Of a DNA stretch of 64,000 nucleotides, positions 10,888 to 22,211 are shown one piece after another; positions within the stretch are counted from its first letter, which is position 1, and every line of letters starts with the position of its first letter. The DNA is from Halocaridina rubra. Taxonomy: Eukaryota > Arthropoda > Malacostraca > Decapoda > Atyidae. The stretch is taken from positions 1 to 64,000 of the forward strand of contig JAXCGZ010013666.1 in assembly GCA_037179515.1 (NCBI GenBank), given 5' to 3'. The notes below the pieces were generated by a model, which worked only from the letters and a program-made list of their open reading frames with translations, made no database searches and was not told the DNA's origin. The translations under genes were made by a program, and so were the position numbers.

Positions 10888-11079
10888 TCCTCCATATCTC
10901 TGAGTCCTCTGTACTTTGACTTTTTTCTGTCTGTCGTTTTCCTTTGTGTGACATTACCTCATCTCTGCCTTGCCCTTAACCTTTTTCTTTTCCTTCGTCT
11001 TGGTATTTTCTCGTGCCCAGGCTTTTCTTGATGAGGGCAGTTTCTGCCTGTCCCGGTGTCACACTCTTAAAAAAAAAAA

Positions 11080-12480
11080 TGGTGGTGAAGGCACGGCTGG
11101 TGGCAAGAGGATTTGAGGAGGACACTGGTGAACTTCGCAAGGATTCCCTGACAAGCTCAAAGGAAGTCATACGTTTGGCATTATCACTTACTGCAGCCAT
11201 GAGTTGAACCTGTCACTACTTGGAGGTTAAGGCAGCCTATTTGAAGGGCATTGAAATCAGTAGGGACATATATCTACGCCCTCCTCCAGAGTTCGCTTAT
11301 GGCCAGGTATGACAGCTGAGAAAGACTGTATATGGCTTGTGTAATGCAGCCCGTCATTGGTACCTCGGAGTGTAAGACCAGTTAACAGATCTCGGCGCTC
11401 AGGTGTTCACTGGATCTGGCATTGTTTTACTGGAGATGGAATGGCAGGATTGAGGGCATGATCTGTATTTATGTGGATGATTTTCTGTGGGCGGGGACTC
11501 CAGAGTTCAAGAGTAAAGTGAAAGACCAGCCGAAGCAAGTTTTCCTGATTGGAAACTCTGAGTCAAAGGCTTTTAAGTATGTAGGCTTGCACATCACCTC
11601 ATACAATGATGGCAGCTTTACATTGGGCCAGCTAGATTATGCATCCACCTTGACTCTCATGACTGTCAGTTGTAAAGGGGCAAATTTTAAGATGGGAAAG
11701 TGTCAGAGTTGGAAAGACCGGAATACAGAGCACTGGTAGGCCAGTTAAATTGGATTGCCACTCATTCCCGTCCAGACATTGCCTTTGACTTGTGTGAACT
11801 GAGTGCAGCATGTAACAGGGCAACAGTGGCCGACATCTTGCAACTTAAATAGGTCATATCTAGAGTGAAGACAGACAATATTCAACTGCATATGCCATAT
11901 ATATCAAGGCTTGAGAATTGTTTCCTTGAATGCTTTTCAGATGCTTCTTTTGCTAACCTGGTGGGTAGTGGATCACAATGAGGTTTTATCATATTCTTGC
12001 GGAGTTATGACGACAAACGAGGCCCCATTTACTGGCAGTCAAAAAGGATCAGACGGGTGGTTAAGTCCATTCTGTCCACGGAGGCATTGGCTTAACTGGA
12101 TTGTTTTGAGACGGCTGTGTATCTAGCCAGAATACTCCAGGAAATATCTGGTTGTGGAAATATAAGGATTCGGACATTCGTTGACAACAAGAGCCTGGTG
12201 GATTCCCTGCATTCAAGTAGGAGTGTGGATGATAGAAGATTAAGGATCGATATAGCAGTACTACATGAGATGTTGGAGCGTGAAGAGGTTGCTGAAGTGG
12301 CTTGGGTGGATTCATTGGGAAATCTGGCTGATTGCCTCACTAAGAAGGGGGTTCACCAGAGAAACTCCATGCTGCCATCAACAAGGATTAAATTAAAGCA
12401 TAGGATATCACATACAGCACTTGTATGTGGATCATCGGGGAACAGACTATGTAAAGGAATACATAGGACACTGTATATAA
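11080..12480 (+). pseudogene. Copia reverse transcriptase and RNase H, broken
   Basis: Downstream of LINE-B1 the Copia protein resumes with VVKARLVARGFEED, then KAAYLKG (motif A region), YGLCNAARHWY, and IYVDDFLWAG at about 11467-11496. YVDD is the Copia catalytic motif. The RNase H-type part follows, with LVGQLNWIATHSRPDIAFD, SDASFANL, TFVDNKSLVDSLHS and LADCLTKKG, the last at about 12327-12353. Stops and frame changes occur about every 100-200 bases. Normally this enzyme copies element RNA into DNA inside virus-like particles. Confidence 0.8.
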
Positions 12481-12504
12481 AAAAGAAAAAAGAAAGGACG
12501 AGGG
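12481..12504 (+). other. Polypurine tract of Copia
   Basis: The A/G-rich run AAAAGAAAAAAGAAAGGACG plus AGGG ends exactly at the 3' LTR. This is where plus-strand synthesis primes in LTR elements. Confidence 0.75.
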
Positions 12505-12790
12505 TGTTAGTTTGCATAAGCTATCATGTTTTCTAATGACGTCATGACTGCTGCCATATTTATGAATGACGTCACGACGGTATGTTTACGTGGGTCAGCT
12601 GGGCTGATAAAGTGGTCAAAGGACTGAGAGATACACTTAAGACTTGAGCTAAGGAAGCGACTGTATAAGTACACTGAAGTTAATTTTAGACATAATAACC
12701 TGCCGGTGTATTGGAGTCAGATTGGATTACCTGAAGTTGGTTATTGGTGGGTCTAGATAACTTGTGCTGGTGAGTAAAAGTTTATTAACA
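12505..12790 (+). repeat. Copia 3' LTR
   Basis: This is 286 bases, the same length as the 5' LTR. It keeps two TGACGTCA palindromes at 12537-12544 and 12567-12574, 30 bases apart. TGACGTCA is the core bound by CREB/ATF-type factors, so these are plausible promoter elements of the LTR. Confidence 0.92.
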
Positions 12791-13391
12791 AGAATGATAG
12801 AGAAATAACAAAGGAGGTAATACATTTGGCCTTGATAGCAAGGAAAGCAGGTTAAGTACCAGAGATAGATGGGTGTCATGTTGCATGCTTGTCAAAAAGT
12901 GGAGAGGCATTAGTAGAATGGGTGGTTTAGTTGTTGAATGCATGTTGCAGGGAAGAGAGAATCCCAGTTGATTGGAAAAGTGCATGTGTAGTTCCACTTC
13001 ACAAAGGGAAAGGAGATAAGTATGAGTGCAGTAGTTTTAGAGGAATTACTTTGTTGAGTCTAGTTGGTAAGGTATATGGAAGAGTGTTAATCAAGAGAAT
13101 TAGGAAAATACTGAGAAATTGATTGGGGAAAAACAGTGAGGTTTCAGGAGAGAGAGAGAATATGTGGATCAAGTATTTGTGGTAAGATAGTTATGTGAGA
13201 GTTTTTTGGAGAAAGATAGGGACACTTTTTGGACTTTTATAGACTTAGAGAAAGTGTATGAGAGGGTTGATAGAGAGGGGTTGTAGAGTGTGGGAATAAG
13301 TGGAAGTTTACTGAAAGCGGTGAAAAGTTTTTCCATGAATAGTAGAGCATGTGTTAGTCGGGAATGGTATGAATGATTGGTTTGAGGTGAA
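12791..13391 (+). pseudogene. LINE-D copy, 3' part: reverse transcriptase, broken
   Basis: After the AGAAT duplication the LINE-D protein picks up where it stopped at 6302. The frame gives REITKEVIHLALIARKAG, then LLNACCREERIPVDWKSACV, PLHKGKGDKYECSSFRGITL and VGKVYGRVLIKRI, blocks at the start of LINE reverse transcriptases. A weak motif A (FIDLEKVYERVDR) follows at about 13235-13275 in another frame. The sequence ends at about 13391, where LINE-A copy A1 begins, so motif C is not present. Confidence 0.75.
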
Positions 13392-13412
13392 TGTAGATCA
13401 ACAGTAATAAAA

Positions 13413-13720
13413 TGTAGTAGGTTGCCTATGGCATCAGCTGCCATTGCGTTATTACAGCTAAAAGGTCTTTTGAACTTAATTAGAACTGTGCAGGACAGTT
13501 CGATGTTAAGCTTCCTTCAGTTACGGTTCTTTTTCTATGCCTACATCAACACTGAATATTCTAGGATATTTGTTACACACCTTTTATTATCCCTTCATAT
13601 CTGACATAACACTCCCCATCTCTGTTTCTCTTTACTTTTTGTTTTCTTCATGTCCAGGCCCAATGAGGGCAGTTTTTTTTTTTTTTTGCCTGTCCTGGTG
13701 TCAATCATTAAAAAAAAAAA
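13413..13720 (+). repeat. Short LINE-B-derived element (LINE-B 5' and 3' ends joined)
   Basis: The first 240 or so bases match the LINE-B leader (GTAGTAGGTTG, then CAACACTGAATATTCTAGG, TTACACACCTTTTATTATCC). The last 60 match the LINE-B 3' end (CCCAATGAGGGCAG, CTGTCCTGGTGTCA, A run). No LINE-B coding sequence lies between. It sits in LINE-A reverse transcriptase sequence, which resumes at 13721. A similar element is found in reverse at 15676-15990. Confidence 0.75.
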
Positions 13721-14173
<453 letters not shown>

Positions 14174-14257
14174 ACCCCTCGTTTCTTGTGGGTGTTTAGT
14201 TCCAGGACCGGATGCAATAGGTGAATTTCCGCGAAGTGGGAACACCATTTTTTTTTT

Positions 14258-14465
14258 ATATATGATCGTGACACCAGGACGGGCCAAATATGATAAAATA
14301 ACACAGCCTTGGTCAGGCTGTAAAGAAAAACAGAGATGGAGAGTGTAATGACCTGTCAGATGTGAAGGGATTATGATAGATGTCCAATGAATATCCAATT
14401 CTCTGCTGGGTTTTAATATACCTCTGTATTACTTTCATGATGTCTATTTCAAGCATTCTCCTTAG
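14258..14465 (-). repeat. Short LINE-B-related element, left arm
   Basis: Read on the minus strand it runs through AACCCAGCAGAGAA, ATTCATTGGACATC and ACTCTCCATCTCTGTTTTTC to CCCGTCCTGGTGTCACGATC. It matches 15281-15490 and 51756-51965. Confidence 0.65.
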
Positions 14466-14468
14466 GTA

Positions 14469-14509
14469 TTATTATTATTAATATTATTATTATTATTATT
14501 ATTATTATA

Positions 14510-14562
<53 letters not shown>

Positions 14563-14572
14563 CATTATTATT
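14469..14572. repeat. (TTA)n microsatellite
   Basis: This is a nearly perfect ATT tract of about 100 bases with a few point changes. Confidence 0.95.
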
Positions 14573-14815
14573 GTTACAAATTTGCAATTGGTATAGGAAA
14601 ATAGCGTGTAAAGATTATATATACTGTATAGGCATTTCATTTAAGTTTTCCATGAATACAGTATGAGATACGTTTTCTTTGAACGGAATAAATACGTTTT
14701 CTTTTTCTCTCAGTTGACACTATATATACTAAAATTTCGTGCAGATAGATAGAATAGTGTTTAGAACCAAGGAATATTAATAATACTATAATCTTGAAAA
14801 TAAGATAAACCCCAA

Positions 14816-14818
<3 letters not shown>

Positions 14819-14875
<57 letters not shown>
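14819..14875. repeat. (GA)n microsatellite
   Basis: This is a GA dinucleotide tract in the centre of the foldback-like element. Confidence 0.95.
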
Positions 14876-14880
<5 letters not shown>

Positions 14881-15088
14881 AAGAGAAATCTAATAATAAA
14901 CTTCCCTCCATTTTAAATTCATTCTCTGTCTTAATTTCCTGATGGAACTTTAAAAGGGTGCATCTCTCTATCTCTCTCTACTCTACCCAACCCCCCACAC
15001 TCTTTGTCCCAGTCAGCTAGGGAAGGGCAATGTACACAGTTATTAAAGTAAATAAACCAACAGACATACAAACAATGATGAGCCCTTA

Positions 15089-15113
15089 ATACTACTACTA
15101 CTACTACTACTAC

Positions 15114-15195
<82 letters not shown>

Positions 15196-15218
15196 CTCCA
15201 CAATCATCATCAAACGAA

Positions 15219-15277
<59 letters not shown>

Positions 15278-15279
15278 GA
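15089..15279. repeat. (ACT)n/(AAT)n microsatellites
   Basis: An ACT tract at 15089-15114 passes into AAT repeats to 15195. After a 25-base break containing ATCATCATC, AAT repeats continue at 15220-15279. Confidence 0.95.
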
Positions 15280-15280
15280 T

Positions 15281-15490
15281 CTAAAGAGAATTTTTGGAAT
15301 AAACATCATGAAAGTAATGCAGAGTTTTATCAAAACCCAGCAGAGAAAAGGATATTCATTACACATCTTTTATAATCCCTTCACACCTGACAGGTCATTA
15401 CACTCTCCATCTCTGTTTCTCTTTACAGCCTGATAAAGGCTGGTTTATTTCATCATTATTTGGCCCGTCCTGGTGTCACACTCATCTATT
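15281..15490 (+). repeat. Short LINE-B-related element, right arm
   Basis: It starts with AGATCTAAAGAGAATTTTTG after the TAA tract, passes through AACCCAGCAGAGAA and CTCTCCATCTCTGTTTCTC, and ends with CCCGTCCTGGTGTCACACTC before a T-rich stretch. The last part matches the 3' end of LINE-B. Confidence 0.7.
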
Positions 15491-15576
15491 TTTTTTTATA
15501 TTTTTTTTTCTTGCCACAAAAAAATTCGTGATGCACTGAATTTGCGATATGTCAACCATGATATAGCGAGGGGTTA

Positions 15577-15990
<414 letters not shown>

Positions 15991-15993
15991 CAA

Positions 15994-16770
15994 AGCAGAT
16001 GATGCAAAGATTGTGAAGAAAGTAAAAGACAAGAACAATGTTAGAGAACCTCAGGAAGTCCTAAATACTCTGCACAAGTAGTCAGAAAAGTGGCTAATGA
16101 AATTCAGTGCTTCTAAATATAAGGTAATGGGAAAGGGTACAAGTGCAAGAAGGCCCAAACTTAACTATTCGATGGCAGGAGCAAAGCTTCAAGAGACAGA
16201 TCTAGGAGTGCATATATTTGCAGAAATGCATATAAATGTCATAGTAAGAGCAGCATTTGCTTTCTTAGCAAATGTGAGGGTAGCCTTTAGGCACATGGAC
16301 AAGGAAATATTCAGAAAATTTAATGTGACCTATGTGAGGCCAAAGCTTGGATATGCAACCATCTTTTGGAATCCACACTTGAAAAAGAACGTAGTAAAGC
16401 TGGAAAAAGTTCAAAGACATGCCACAAAACTGGTGCCAGAAATATACAATCTGAGTTATGAGGAAAGGCTGAGGACTTACTATCACTCGAAGCTAGTAGA
16501 ATAAGGGTGACGGTTTTTAAATTCCTCTATGGCTATGACAGAGTGGATATGGATCGATATTTTGAAATGGCTGGCACTAGAACCAGTGGTCATAATTTGA
16601 AGCTTCATAAGAAAACTTCTTTGCAGGATGTAAGGAAGTACTTTTATTTTAGTGTGGGAGTAGTTGATTATTGGAATTCGCTAAGCGAGGAGGTAGTTAA
16701 TGCTGACTCAATCCATAGTTTTACGGACAAGTATGATAAGTCTAAGTACAAAATGGAACTGACCAGGTGA
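15994..16770 (+). pseudogene. LINE-A1 reverse transcriptase C-terminal part
   Basis: It begins at the ADDAKIVKKVK motif and continues into 16097-16504 (MKFSASKYKVMGKGTSARRP, GYATIFWNPHLKKNVVKLEK, ATKLVPEIYNLSYEERLR) and 16507-16770 (VFKFLYGYDRVDMDRYFEMA, DVRKYFYF, VVDYWNSLSEEV). This is the conserved thumb and C-terminal region of LINE-A. A stop at 16502-16504 and frameshifts break it. Confidence 0.8.
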
Positions 16771-16828
16771 CGGAGACTTAAGAGCATATGGCTCTTTCCT
16801 TCCTGTAAGCGCGATTAGATAATTACAG

Positions 16829-18465
16829 GAGCTGAATAAAGAATATAATGCCATGAAAACTTCCTTTGCAGATGCTGTAAAGGGGACTGTGGCAGCAAAA
16901 GAGGCTGTGAGGGTGGTGGCACTGGAAAACGTAAATTTAGTTGGCTATTAAGAAACAGTACTAGACGAAATGAAAGATGTTATGATGGAAAGGGTTAATC
17001 CACTGATTAAACATGGCAGGGAGTCTAACAAAATAAAGCTAGGGTTTTAGACCTGATAAGGAAGCTTGGAGTATTATGTGGTCTGGAGGATAGTGTAAAC
17101 ATTCACCAACTTTTTATGTATTCTTGGTAGGGAAAGGCGAGGCCAACACAAATAACCTTTGAGAGAGGGGACACATTTAGAGAAATATTGATAAAAAAAA
17201 AATACTAAAAGACCTTCAAGAATTCAAAAGAGTGTTTATTAGACCATATAGAACACAGGAAGAGATGGAAAGGATAAAAAAATTTGTTGCAAGAGGTTGG
17301 AAGGTTAAATGAGGGAAGAAAGGAAAAAGAGATTTTTAGAGTTCTTCCAGACAGAGGGATATAAAGAAGATAATGATAGAAGATCAGGTGATGGGGACTC
17401 ATTAAGACTGCTGTACACAAATGCTGATGAGGTGGCTGGTAAGGTTGTAGAATTAAAGGATAGGATTCCCAACAGTAAGACAGATGTAGTAGCAGTTATG
17501 AAGACTAAATTAAGTGAGGATTTAAACAGTATTACAGTTTTTCCTATGGACTTCAGGATATTAAGGGTTGAGAGATTTGTGAGGACTGATTTTGGAATAG
17601 CACTGCTCATAAGTGAAAGCTTTGAAATTGAAGAAAAAACTTTGCTAGAAAGTGAGTTTAAGGAGTTTCTTGTTGCTCATATAAATACTGGGTCAAAGAG
17701 CACAACAATAAATGTTATAGGTAACCCATCAAATGAACCAGCATTGGCTAGAAGTTTATTAGGAAAGTCATATAGGTACTATTGAAGTCATAAACTCAGT
17801 GTTTAACATTACACGGGAGAAAATATAGGATTTTGATTATGGGTGATTTTAATCATAGAGAGATAGATTGGATAAATGTTGAACCACACAGTGGTGAGGA
17901 CTCATTTGGGGCAATATTTCTAAAATGGGTACAAGGGAATTTCCTATACCAACATGTAATGGAACCAACGACGGCCAGGGGTGGGGATGAGCCATTCCTG
18001 CTTGATCTAGTATTCACAAATAATGTGTTGGATATTGAAAAAAATTGAGTATGAACCACCATTAGGAAAGAGTGACCACTGTGTGTTGTTGATGGAGTAT
18101 ATCATCGAAGATGTTCTGCCTGAAAGTAGAGGAGCTGAGGACATGAGGAGGAACTATCCGGAAGAGATTACATAAAAATTAATGAGCAGTTTGCAGTTAT
18201 TGACTGGAGGACCTTAATTAACAAGAAATGTACGACATCTTTTGTGTGGAATATGGGAAGATAGTAGATTGTTGCATACCTTCCACCAAAATATAAGTTA
18301 TTCATGCCAATGAGAAATTGTTTAATAATGAGTGTAAGAGAGCTTAGGTGTGGAGAGACAAATGCTGGAAAAGGTATAGTAGGATTAAAGAAAAACATTA
18401 ATGCATGGTAGACTTATAAAAGAGCAAGAAATGATTACTTAAGTAAATGAAGAGAGGAAGAGAGT
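16829..18465 (+). pseudogene. LINE-A copy A2, first segment: ORF1 part and endonuclease
   Basis: The copy starts inside ORF1 (MKTSFADAVKGTVAAKEAVR at 16854, then DLIRKLGVLCG-like sequence) and enters the endonuclease at 17309-17785. There NADEVAGKVVELKDRI and later LLISESF can be read. The frame at 17833-18048 contains MGDFNHREIDW (GDFN motif) and LLDLVFTNNVLD, followed by a GKSDHC-type block at about 18067. Several stops and shifts disrupt it. The gypsy element interrupts it after 18465. The copy continues at 23476 and again at 34690. Confidence 0.8.
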
Positions 18466-18644
18466 TGTTATGTATAACTTTTGTGCTGATTAATTCGTGC
18501 GCTTTGCATTGCGCTATTGTTTTGTTGTGTTTACTCAGGTAGAACACGCCATGTCGGACATCTAAGTTTGAGTAATAAAACCTCCACTTTTCTCACGATT
18601 TTTAATGGCATTCTCCTCACCCATCTTTCTCAAAGTATGGAACA
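18466..18644 (+). repeat. Gypsy 5' LTR
   Basis: It is 179 bases with TG...CA ends. An AATAAA at 18574-18579 is a candidate polyadenylation signal. Confidence 0.95.
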
Positions 18645-18662
18645 AATGGCGACGAAGTACAA
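18645..18662 (+). other. Candidate primer-binding site of gypsy
   Basis: AATGGCGACGAAGTAC follows the LTR directly. TGGCGAC-type sites are common in this position in gypsy elements. Confidence 0.6.
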
Positions 18663-19214
18663 AGAACTAATGCAGTAGCAAAAGGAACTTCTGGTTTGCA
18701 GTATTTAAGTGAATTTTTGCAGTTTTGAGGTAGCCGGTAAATTGGGTAAGCTTCTGACTTCCGAGATTTTCGTTCTCGTGGCCGCCCTCTATAGAGTGTT
18801 TTGATCAAGTTTTGCAGTTAGCATTGGAGCCTTCATAGATGCCGTATTATAACTGTGTTTAAGCCTAATGCTGACGATTTTTCAAGATTGGAAAGCTATA
18901 GTGATTATTTTCCAAGGTGTACCCTAGATTGATGATAGCCTATGGTAGGCCAATTGTGTTTACCGGTAACCTTGTTTCCAGTGTTTTGTGTACAGTAGCC
19001 TTGATTGATCATAGCCTACCGTAGGCCTATGGTGCTTAACCCCAGTGCTTTGAGGAGTGGAGTAAAACAAATTGCATATAGGCCTAGCCTAGTACTATGA
19101 TGTTTAGCTTATGTTGTCAGTGCTATAATATTTAGCCTATTCTGTCTGTGCAATGATTGCATGTTGTGTATTTTGAGATTATTACCATTTCACCCAGTGA
19201 CTTAGCCTATAATC
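18663..19214 (+). other. Gypsy leader, untranslated
   Basis: About 550 bases lie between the primer site and the gag ATG, with repeated TAGCCTA and GTAGGCCTA words. No coding potential was seen. RNA packaging signals usually lie in such leaders. Confidence 0.6.
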
Positions 19215-19970
19215 ATGCCTCAAGAAAATGAAAATAGGGCTAACCGCAGAGTGAACATTGATAATTTTAATCCTTCAAAGATTTCTTTTGAATTGTGGTT
19301 AAGTTTGTTGGAAGCAATTTTTTAAAATTTCGAAATAACTGAGGCAAATAGTAAAAAAAATTTACTTCTGGTTTCTATTGGTACTGAAGTTTATGCTATT
19401 TTAGGAAACATTTGTGCCCCAGATTTACCACATACTAAGTCGTATGAGGATTTATACAAATTACTTAAGGCACATTATGATGTAAAGCCTAGTTATCATA
19501 GAAGTTTATTGGCTTTTCAACAAAGGAGGAAAAAAGGAGGTGAAACATTAAAATATTTGTATGCAGACCTGAAGTGTCTAGCCAAAGACTGTGATTTTGG
19601 TGGCAACTTTGATTCTCGTGTGCGGGATCAGTTGTTTATGGCTCTTGAAAATGAGGTTTATTTTTCAAATCTGGTTGCTGAAAATTTAAATTTGAAGGTT
19701 ATGTCTTCTATTCAAATAGTTGAGAGAGTTTTGAATTTTGAAAAAGCTTATGTTTCTGAAAAGTCTGGTGTTGTTCAAAAGGTTAAAACCCCAACCAATG
19801 GTTCCATGAGTAAGTCAGTTTCTTGTAAACACTGTGGTTACCCTCATGATAGTGCAAAATGTCGCTTTAATTTAACATGTAATTTATGTGGTAGGAAAGG
19901 ACATTTAAAACAAGTTTGTTGGAAGGCTTCAAAAGATAGTTTTAATAAGGCTTCTGAGAAAAAAACATAA
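19215..19970 (+). pseudogene. Gypsy gag with two CCHC zinc knuckles, one early stop
   Basis: From ATG 19215 the frame is open except for a TAA at 19323-19325. The capsid-like middle contains KSYEDLYKLLKAHYD and SLLAFQQRRKKGGETLKYLY. Near the C-terminus lie two knuckles, C-x2-C-x4-H-x4-C (CKHCGYPHDSAKC) and C-x2-C-x4-H-x4-C (CNLCGRKGHLKQVC). Gag would form the particle and bind RNA. Pol continues in another frame after 19970, so a frameshift between gag and pol is expected, as in many gypsy elements. Confidence 0.9.
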
Positions 19971-21477
19971 GGTTAATGTTAAAGCAGTAGACAAGGTAGC
20001 AATTTCCAGTGATACTGATGAAGAAAGACTGTTGTCAGTAAAATATGTCAATGCTATTGGTAAAGATGAAGTGAATATTTTGGTTAATGGTAAGTTTGTA
20101 CCTTTTGAGGTGGATACAGGTGCTGCTGTGAGTACCTTGACTAAAGATTGGGTTCATAATTTGGGATTGTCTATTGTAGATTGTAATAAAATGTTAAATG
20201 CTTATGATGATCTCAAAATAAATGTTTTGGGTAAAGTTGGAGTGGATGTTTACTATAATTCTCTGCAAGTGAAACAGACATTTTATGTTGTAGGGAATCA
20301 TAATTCTAACTTATGTGGTAAAGATTTGATGCCAAAAATAGGTATTTATTTGTCTGGTATTAATGATTCTTCTAAAATTAATAAAGACAATGGGTCTGTG
20401 GTAGAATTGTTGAATGATTATGAAGTTAATCCTAATAAACCCATTTCAGATATTACAGCTCACATTCATGTTAAGAGTGAGGTAGTTCCAAAATTCAGAA
20501 AACACAGATCAGTTCCATTTCACTATAAACCTTTAGTTGAAGATGCTTTAAATAAACTGATTGTAGATGATATAATTGAGCCTGTTAACCATAGTGAGTG
20601 GGCTGCCCCCATTGTTACTGTGTTGAAATCGGATAAGGAGTCTGTACGTATCTGTGGAGATTTTAAAGAATTGAATAAATGTATATCATGTGACCAATAT
20701 CCATTGCCTAAAACAGATGAGTTGTTAGCATCTATTGGTAAGGGAAAGATTTTTTCTACTATTGATTTAAAAAATGCATATTTACAGATTTCTGTGAGTG
20801 AAGAAAGCCAAAAGTATTTAGTAGTAAATATACATAAAGGTTTGTTTAAGTACAAAAGATTACCTTTTGGTCTTTCTTCTTCACCAGCTATATTTCTGAG
20901 ATTTATTGCTAACCTGTTGAAAGATGTAGAGGGAGTTGATGCTTATTTAGATGACATTATTGTAAGTGGTGAATCTAAAGAGCAGCATGATATTAGGTTT
21001 ATTGAAGTTTTAAAAATTTTGCAAGAGCATAATGTTCAGATTAACAAGAAAAAATGTGCTGTTAAGGTTTCTTCTTTAGAATATCTTGGATTCTGTATCC
21101 CAGGTGAAGGAATCAAACCTTCCCCTAAGAAGGTCAAGGCTATTCTAGATTCTCCGCCGCCTACTTCTGTTGCAGAGTTGCAATCTTTTATTGGAATGTT
21201 GACATATTATTGTAAATTCATTAAGAATTTTTCTTCCAAGCTGGCCCCCTTGTATGAATTGCTAAAAAAGAATAAAGTTTTTAAATGGTCTGAGCTTGAA
21301 AACAAAGCTTTTGAAATTGTAAAATCTGATTTATCAAAAGGTCCCCATTTGGCTAATTATGATGGTAATAGTCCACTAGTTGTTGAAGTGGATGCATCTC
21401 CTATTGGTGTAGGATGCGTATTGTTGCAAAAATTGATGGAAGAGAATTACAAGTTTATTTTGCTAGTAAAAAACTGA
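19971..21477 (+). pseudogene. Gypsy pol: protease, reverse transcriptase, start of RNase H
   Basis: Protease: FEVDTGAAVSTL at about 20107-20142 carries the DTG-A active site. Reverse transcriptase: WAAPIVTVLK, RICGDFKELNK, FSTIDLKNAYLQI (motif A), RLPFGLSSSPAIF (motif B) and AYLDDIIVSG at about 20941-20970 (YLDD catalytic motif). The polymerase ends with a connection region (SFIGMLTYYCKF), then VVEVDASPIGVGCVLLQ of RNase H. The frame breaks at a short A run (21428-21432), where the downstream frame takes over. The polymerase domain itself is uninterrupted. Confidence 0.92.
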
Positions 21478-22211
21478 CATCAGCTGAACAGAACTATGCT
21501 CAAATTAACCTAGAAGGGCTTGCCTTAGTTTTTGGGTTGAATCGCTTTAGATATTTTTTACTTGGAAGACAATTTGAAGCAAAGACCAACCATAAACCAC
21601 TCTTAGGTTTATTTAGCAAAGGGCCTCATATTCCTACTAATGCCAATGCTCGTATTCAGCGTTGGGCACTGTTTCTCTCTCAATATGATTTTGAGCTTTG
21701 TTACAAAGTGGGTAAAGAAAATGTTGTGGCTGATGCCCTTAGCAGGTTGCCTATTGATGATGATCATAAATCCATGTCTCCAAATGAATACATTAAGTTA
21801 GTTGAAGCTTTAGATTTTGAAAATATTTCTTTTTCAAAAATCAGAAATTGTACTCAGAAAGATGAGGTTTTGGGTCAACTCATGCATAATATAAGATTTG
21901 GTTGGTCTACAAATGATTTGAGATTACATGAATATAGTTCTGTTAAGTCTGATCTTAGTTTATATGACAATGTAATTTTGTACAGAAACAGAATTGTAAT
22001 ACCTACCAGCTTAAGATGTAAAATACTTGAGCACTTACATAGTGGTCATAATGGGATAAATGTGATGAAAGCAGAAGCTTGGAATTGGGTTTGGTGGCCT
22101 AAAATTGACCAAGATATTTCTGAAATTACAAAGAATTGTCCAGTTTGTTTTAAAAATTTTCAACCAAACCAAGCTCCTGTGTTGTCATGGTCTACCACTG
22201 ATAAGGCATAG
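21414..22211 (+). pseudogene. Gypsy pol: rest of RNase H and integrase zinc finger
   Basis: This is the continuation in another frame. RNase H shows YFASKKLTSAEQNYAQINLE and FEAKTNHKPL (Thr/Asn/His block), and ends with VADALSRLP. The integrase N-terminal HHCC finger follows: LEHLHSGHNG (two His) and NCPVC (two Cys). A TAG at 22209-22211 stops the frame just before the integrase catalytic core. Confidence 0.9.

Larger units (their letters stand above)
7906..11079 (+). mobile_element. LINE-B copy B1, inserted in Copia reverse transcriptase
   Basis: This non-LTR element starts with TAGTAGGTTGGCCATGGCAC and ends in an 11-base A run at 11069-11079. A short duplication, AAATG (7899-7903 and 11077-11081), may flank it, though it overlaps the A tail. 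It has a leader of about 340 bases, endonuclease and reverse transcriptase sequence in several frames, and the 3' block GATGAGGGCAG...CTGTCC.GGTGTCACACT that recurs in every LINE-B copy. It looks like an I/Jockey-group element; I did not place it in a clade. Confidence 0.85.
6303..12790 (+). mobile_element. Copia-type LTR retrotransposon, complete ends, decayed, interrupted by LINE-B1
   Basis: Two 286-base direct repeats (6303-6588 and 12505-12790) begin TGTTAG and end TTAACA. The flanks carry the same five bases, AGAAT (6298-6302 and 12791-12795), a normal target duplication. Inside are a gag-like frame, a pol linker, and a Copia-order reverse transcriptase followed by RNase H, all with stops. 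The reverse transcriptase is split by LINE-B1 at 7906-11079. Without that insert the element is about 3.3 kb, short for Copia, and no recognisable protease or integrase core is left. The two LTRs differ at about 29 positions by eye, roughly 10 percent, so this is an old copy. Confidence 0.9.
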
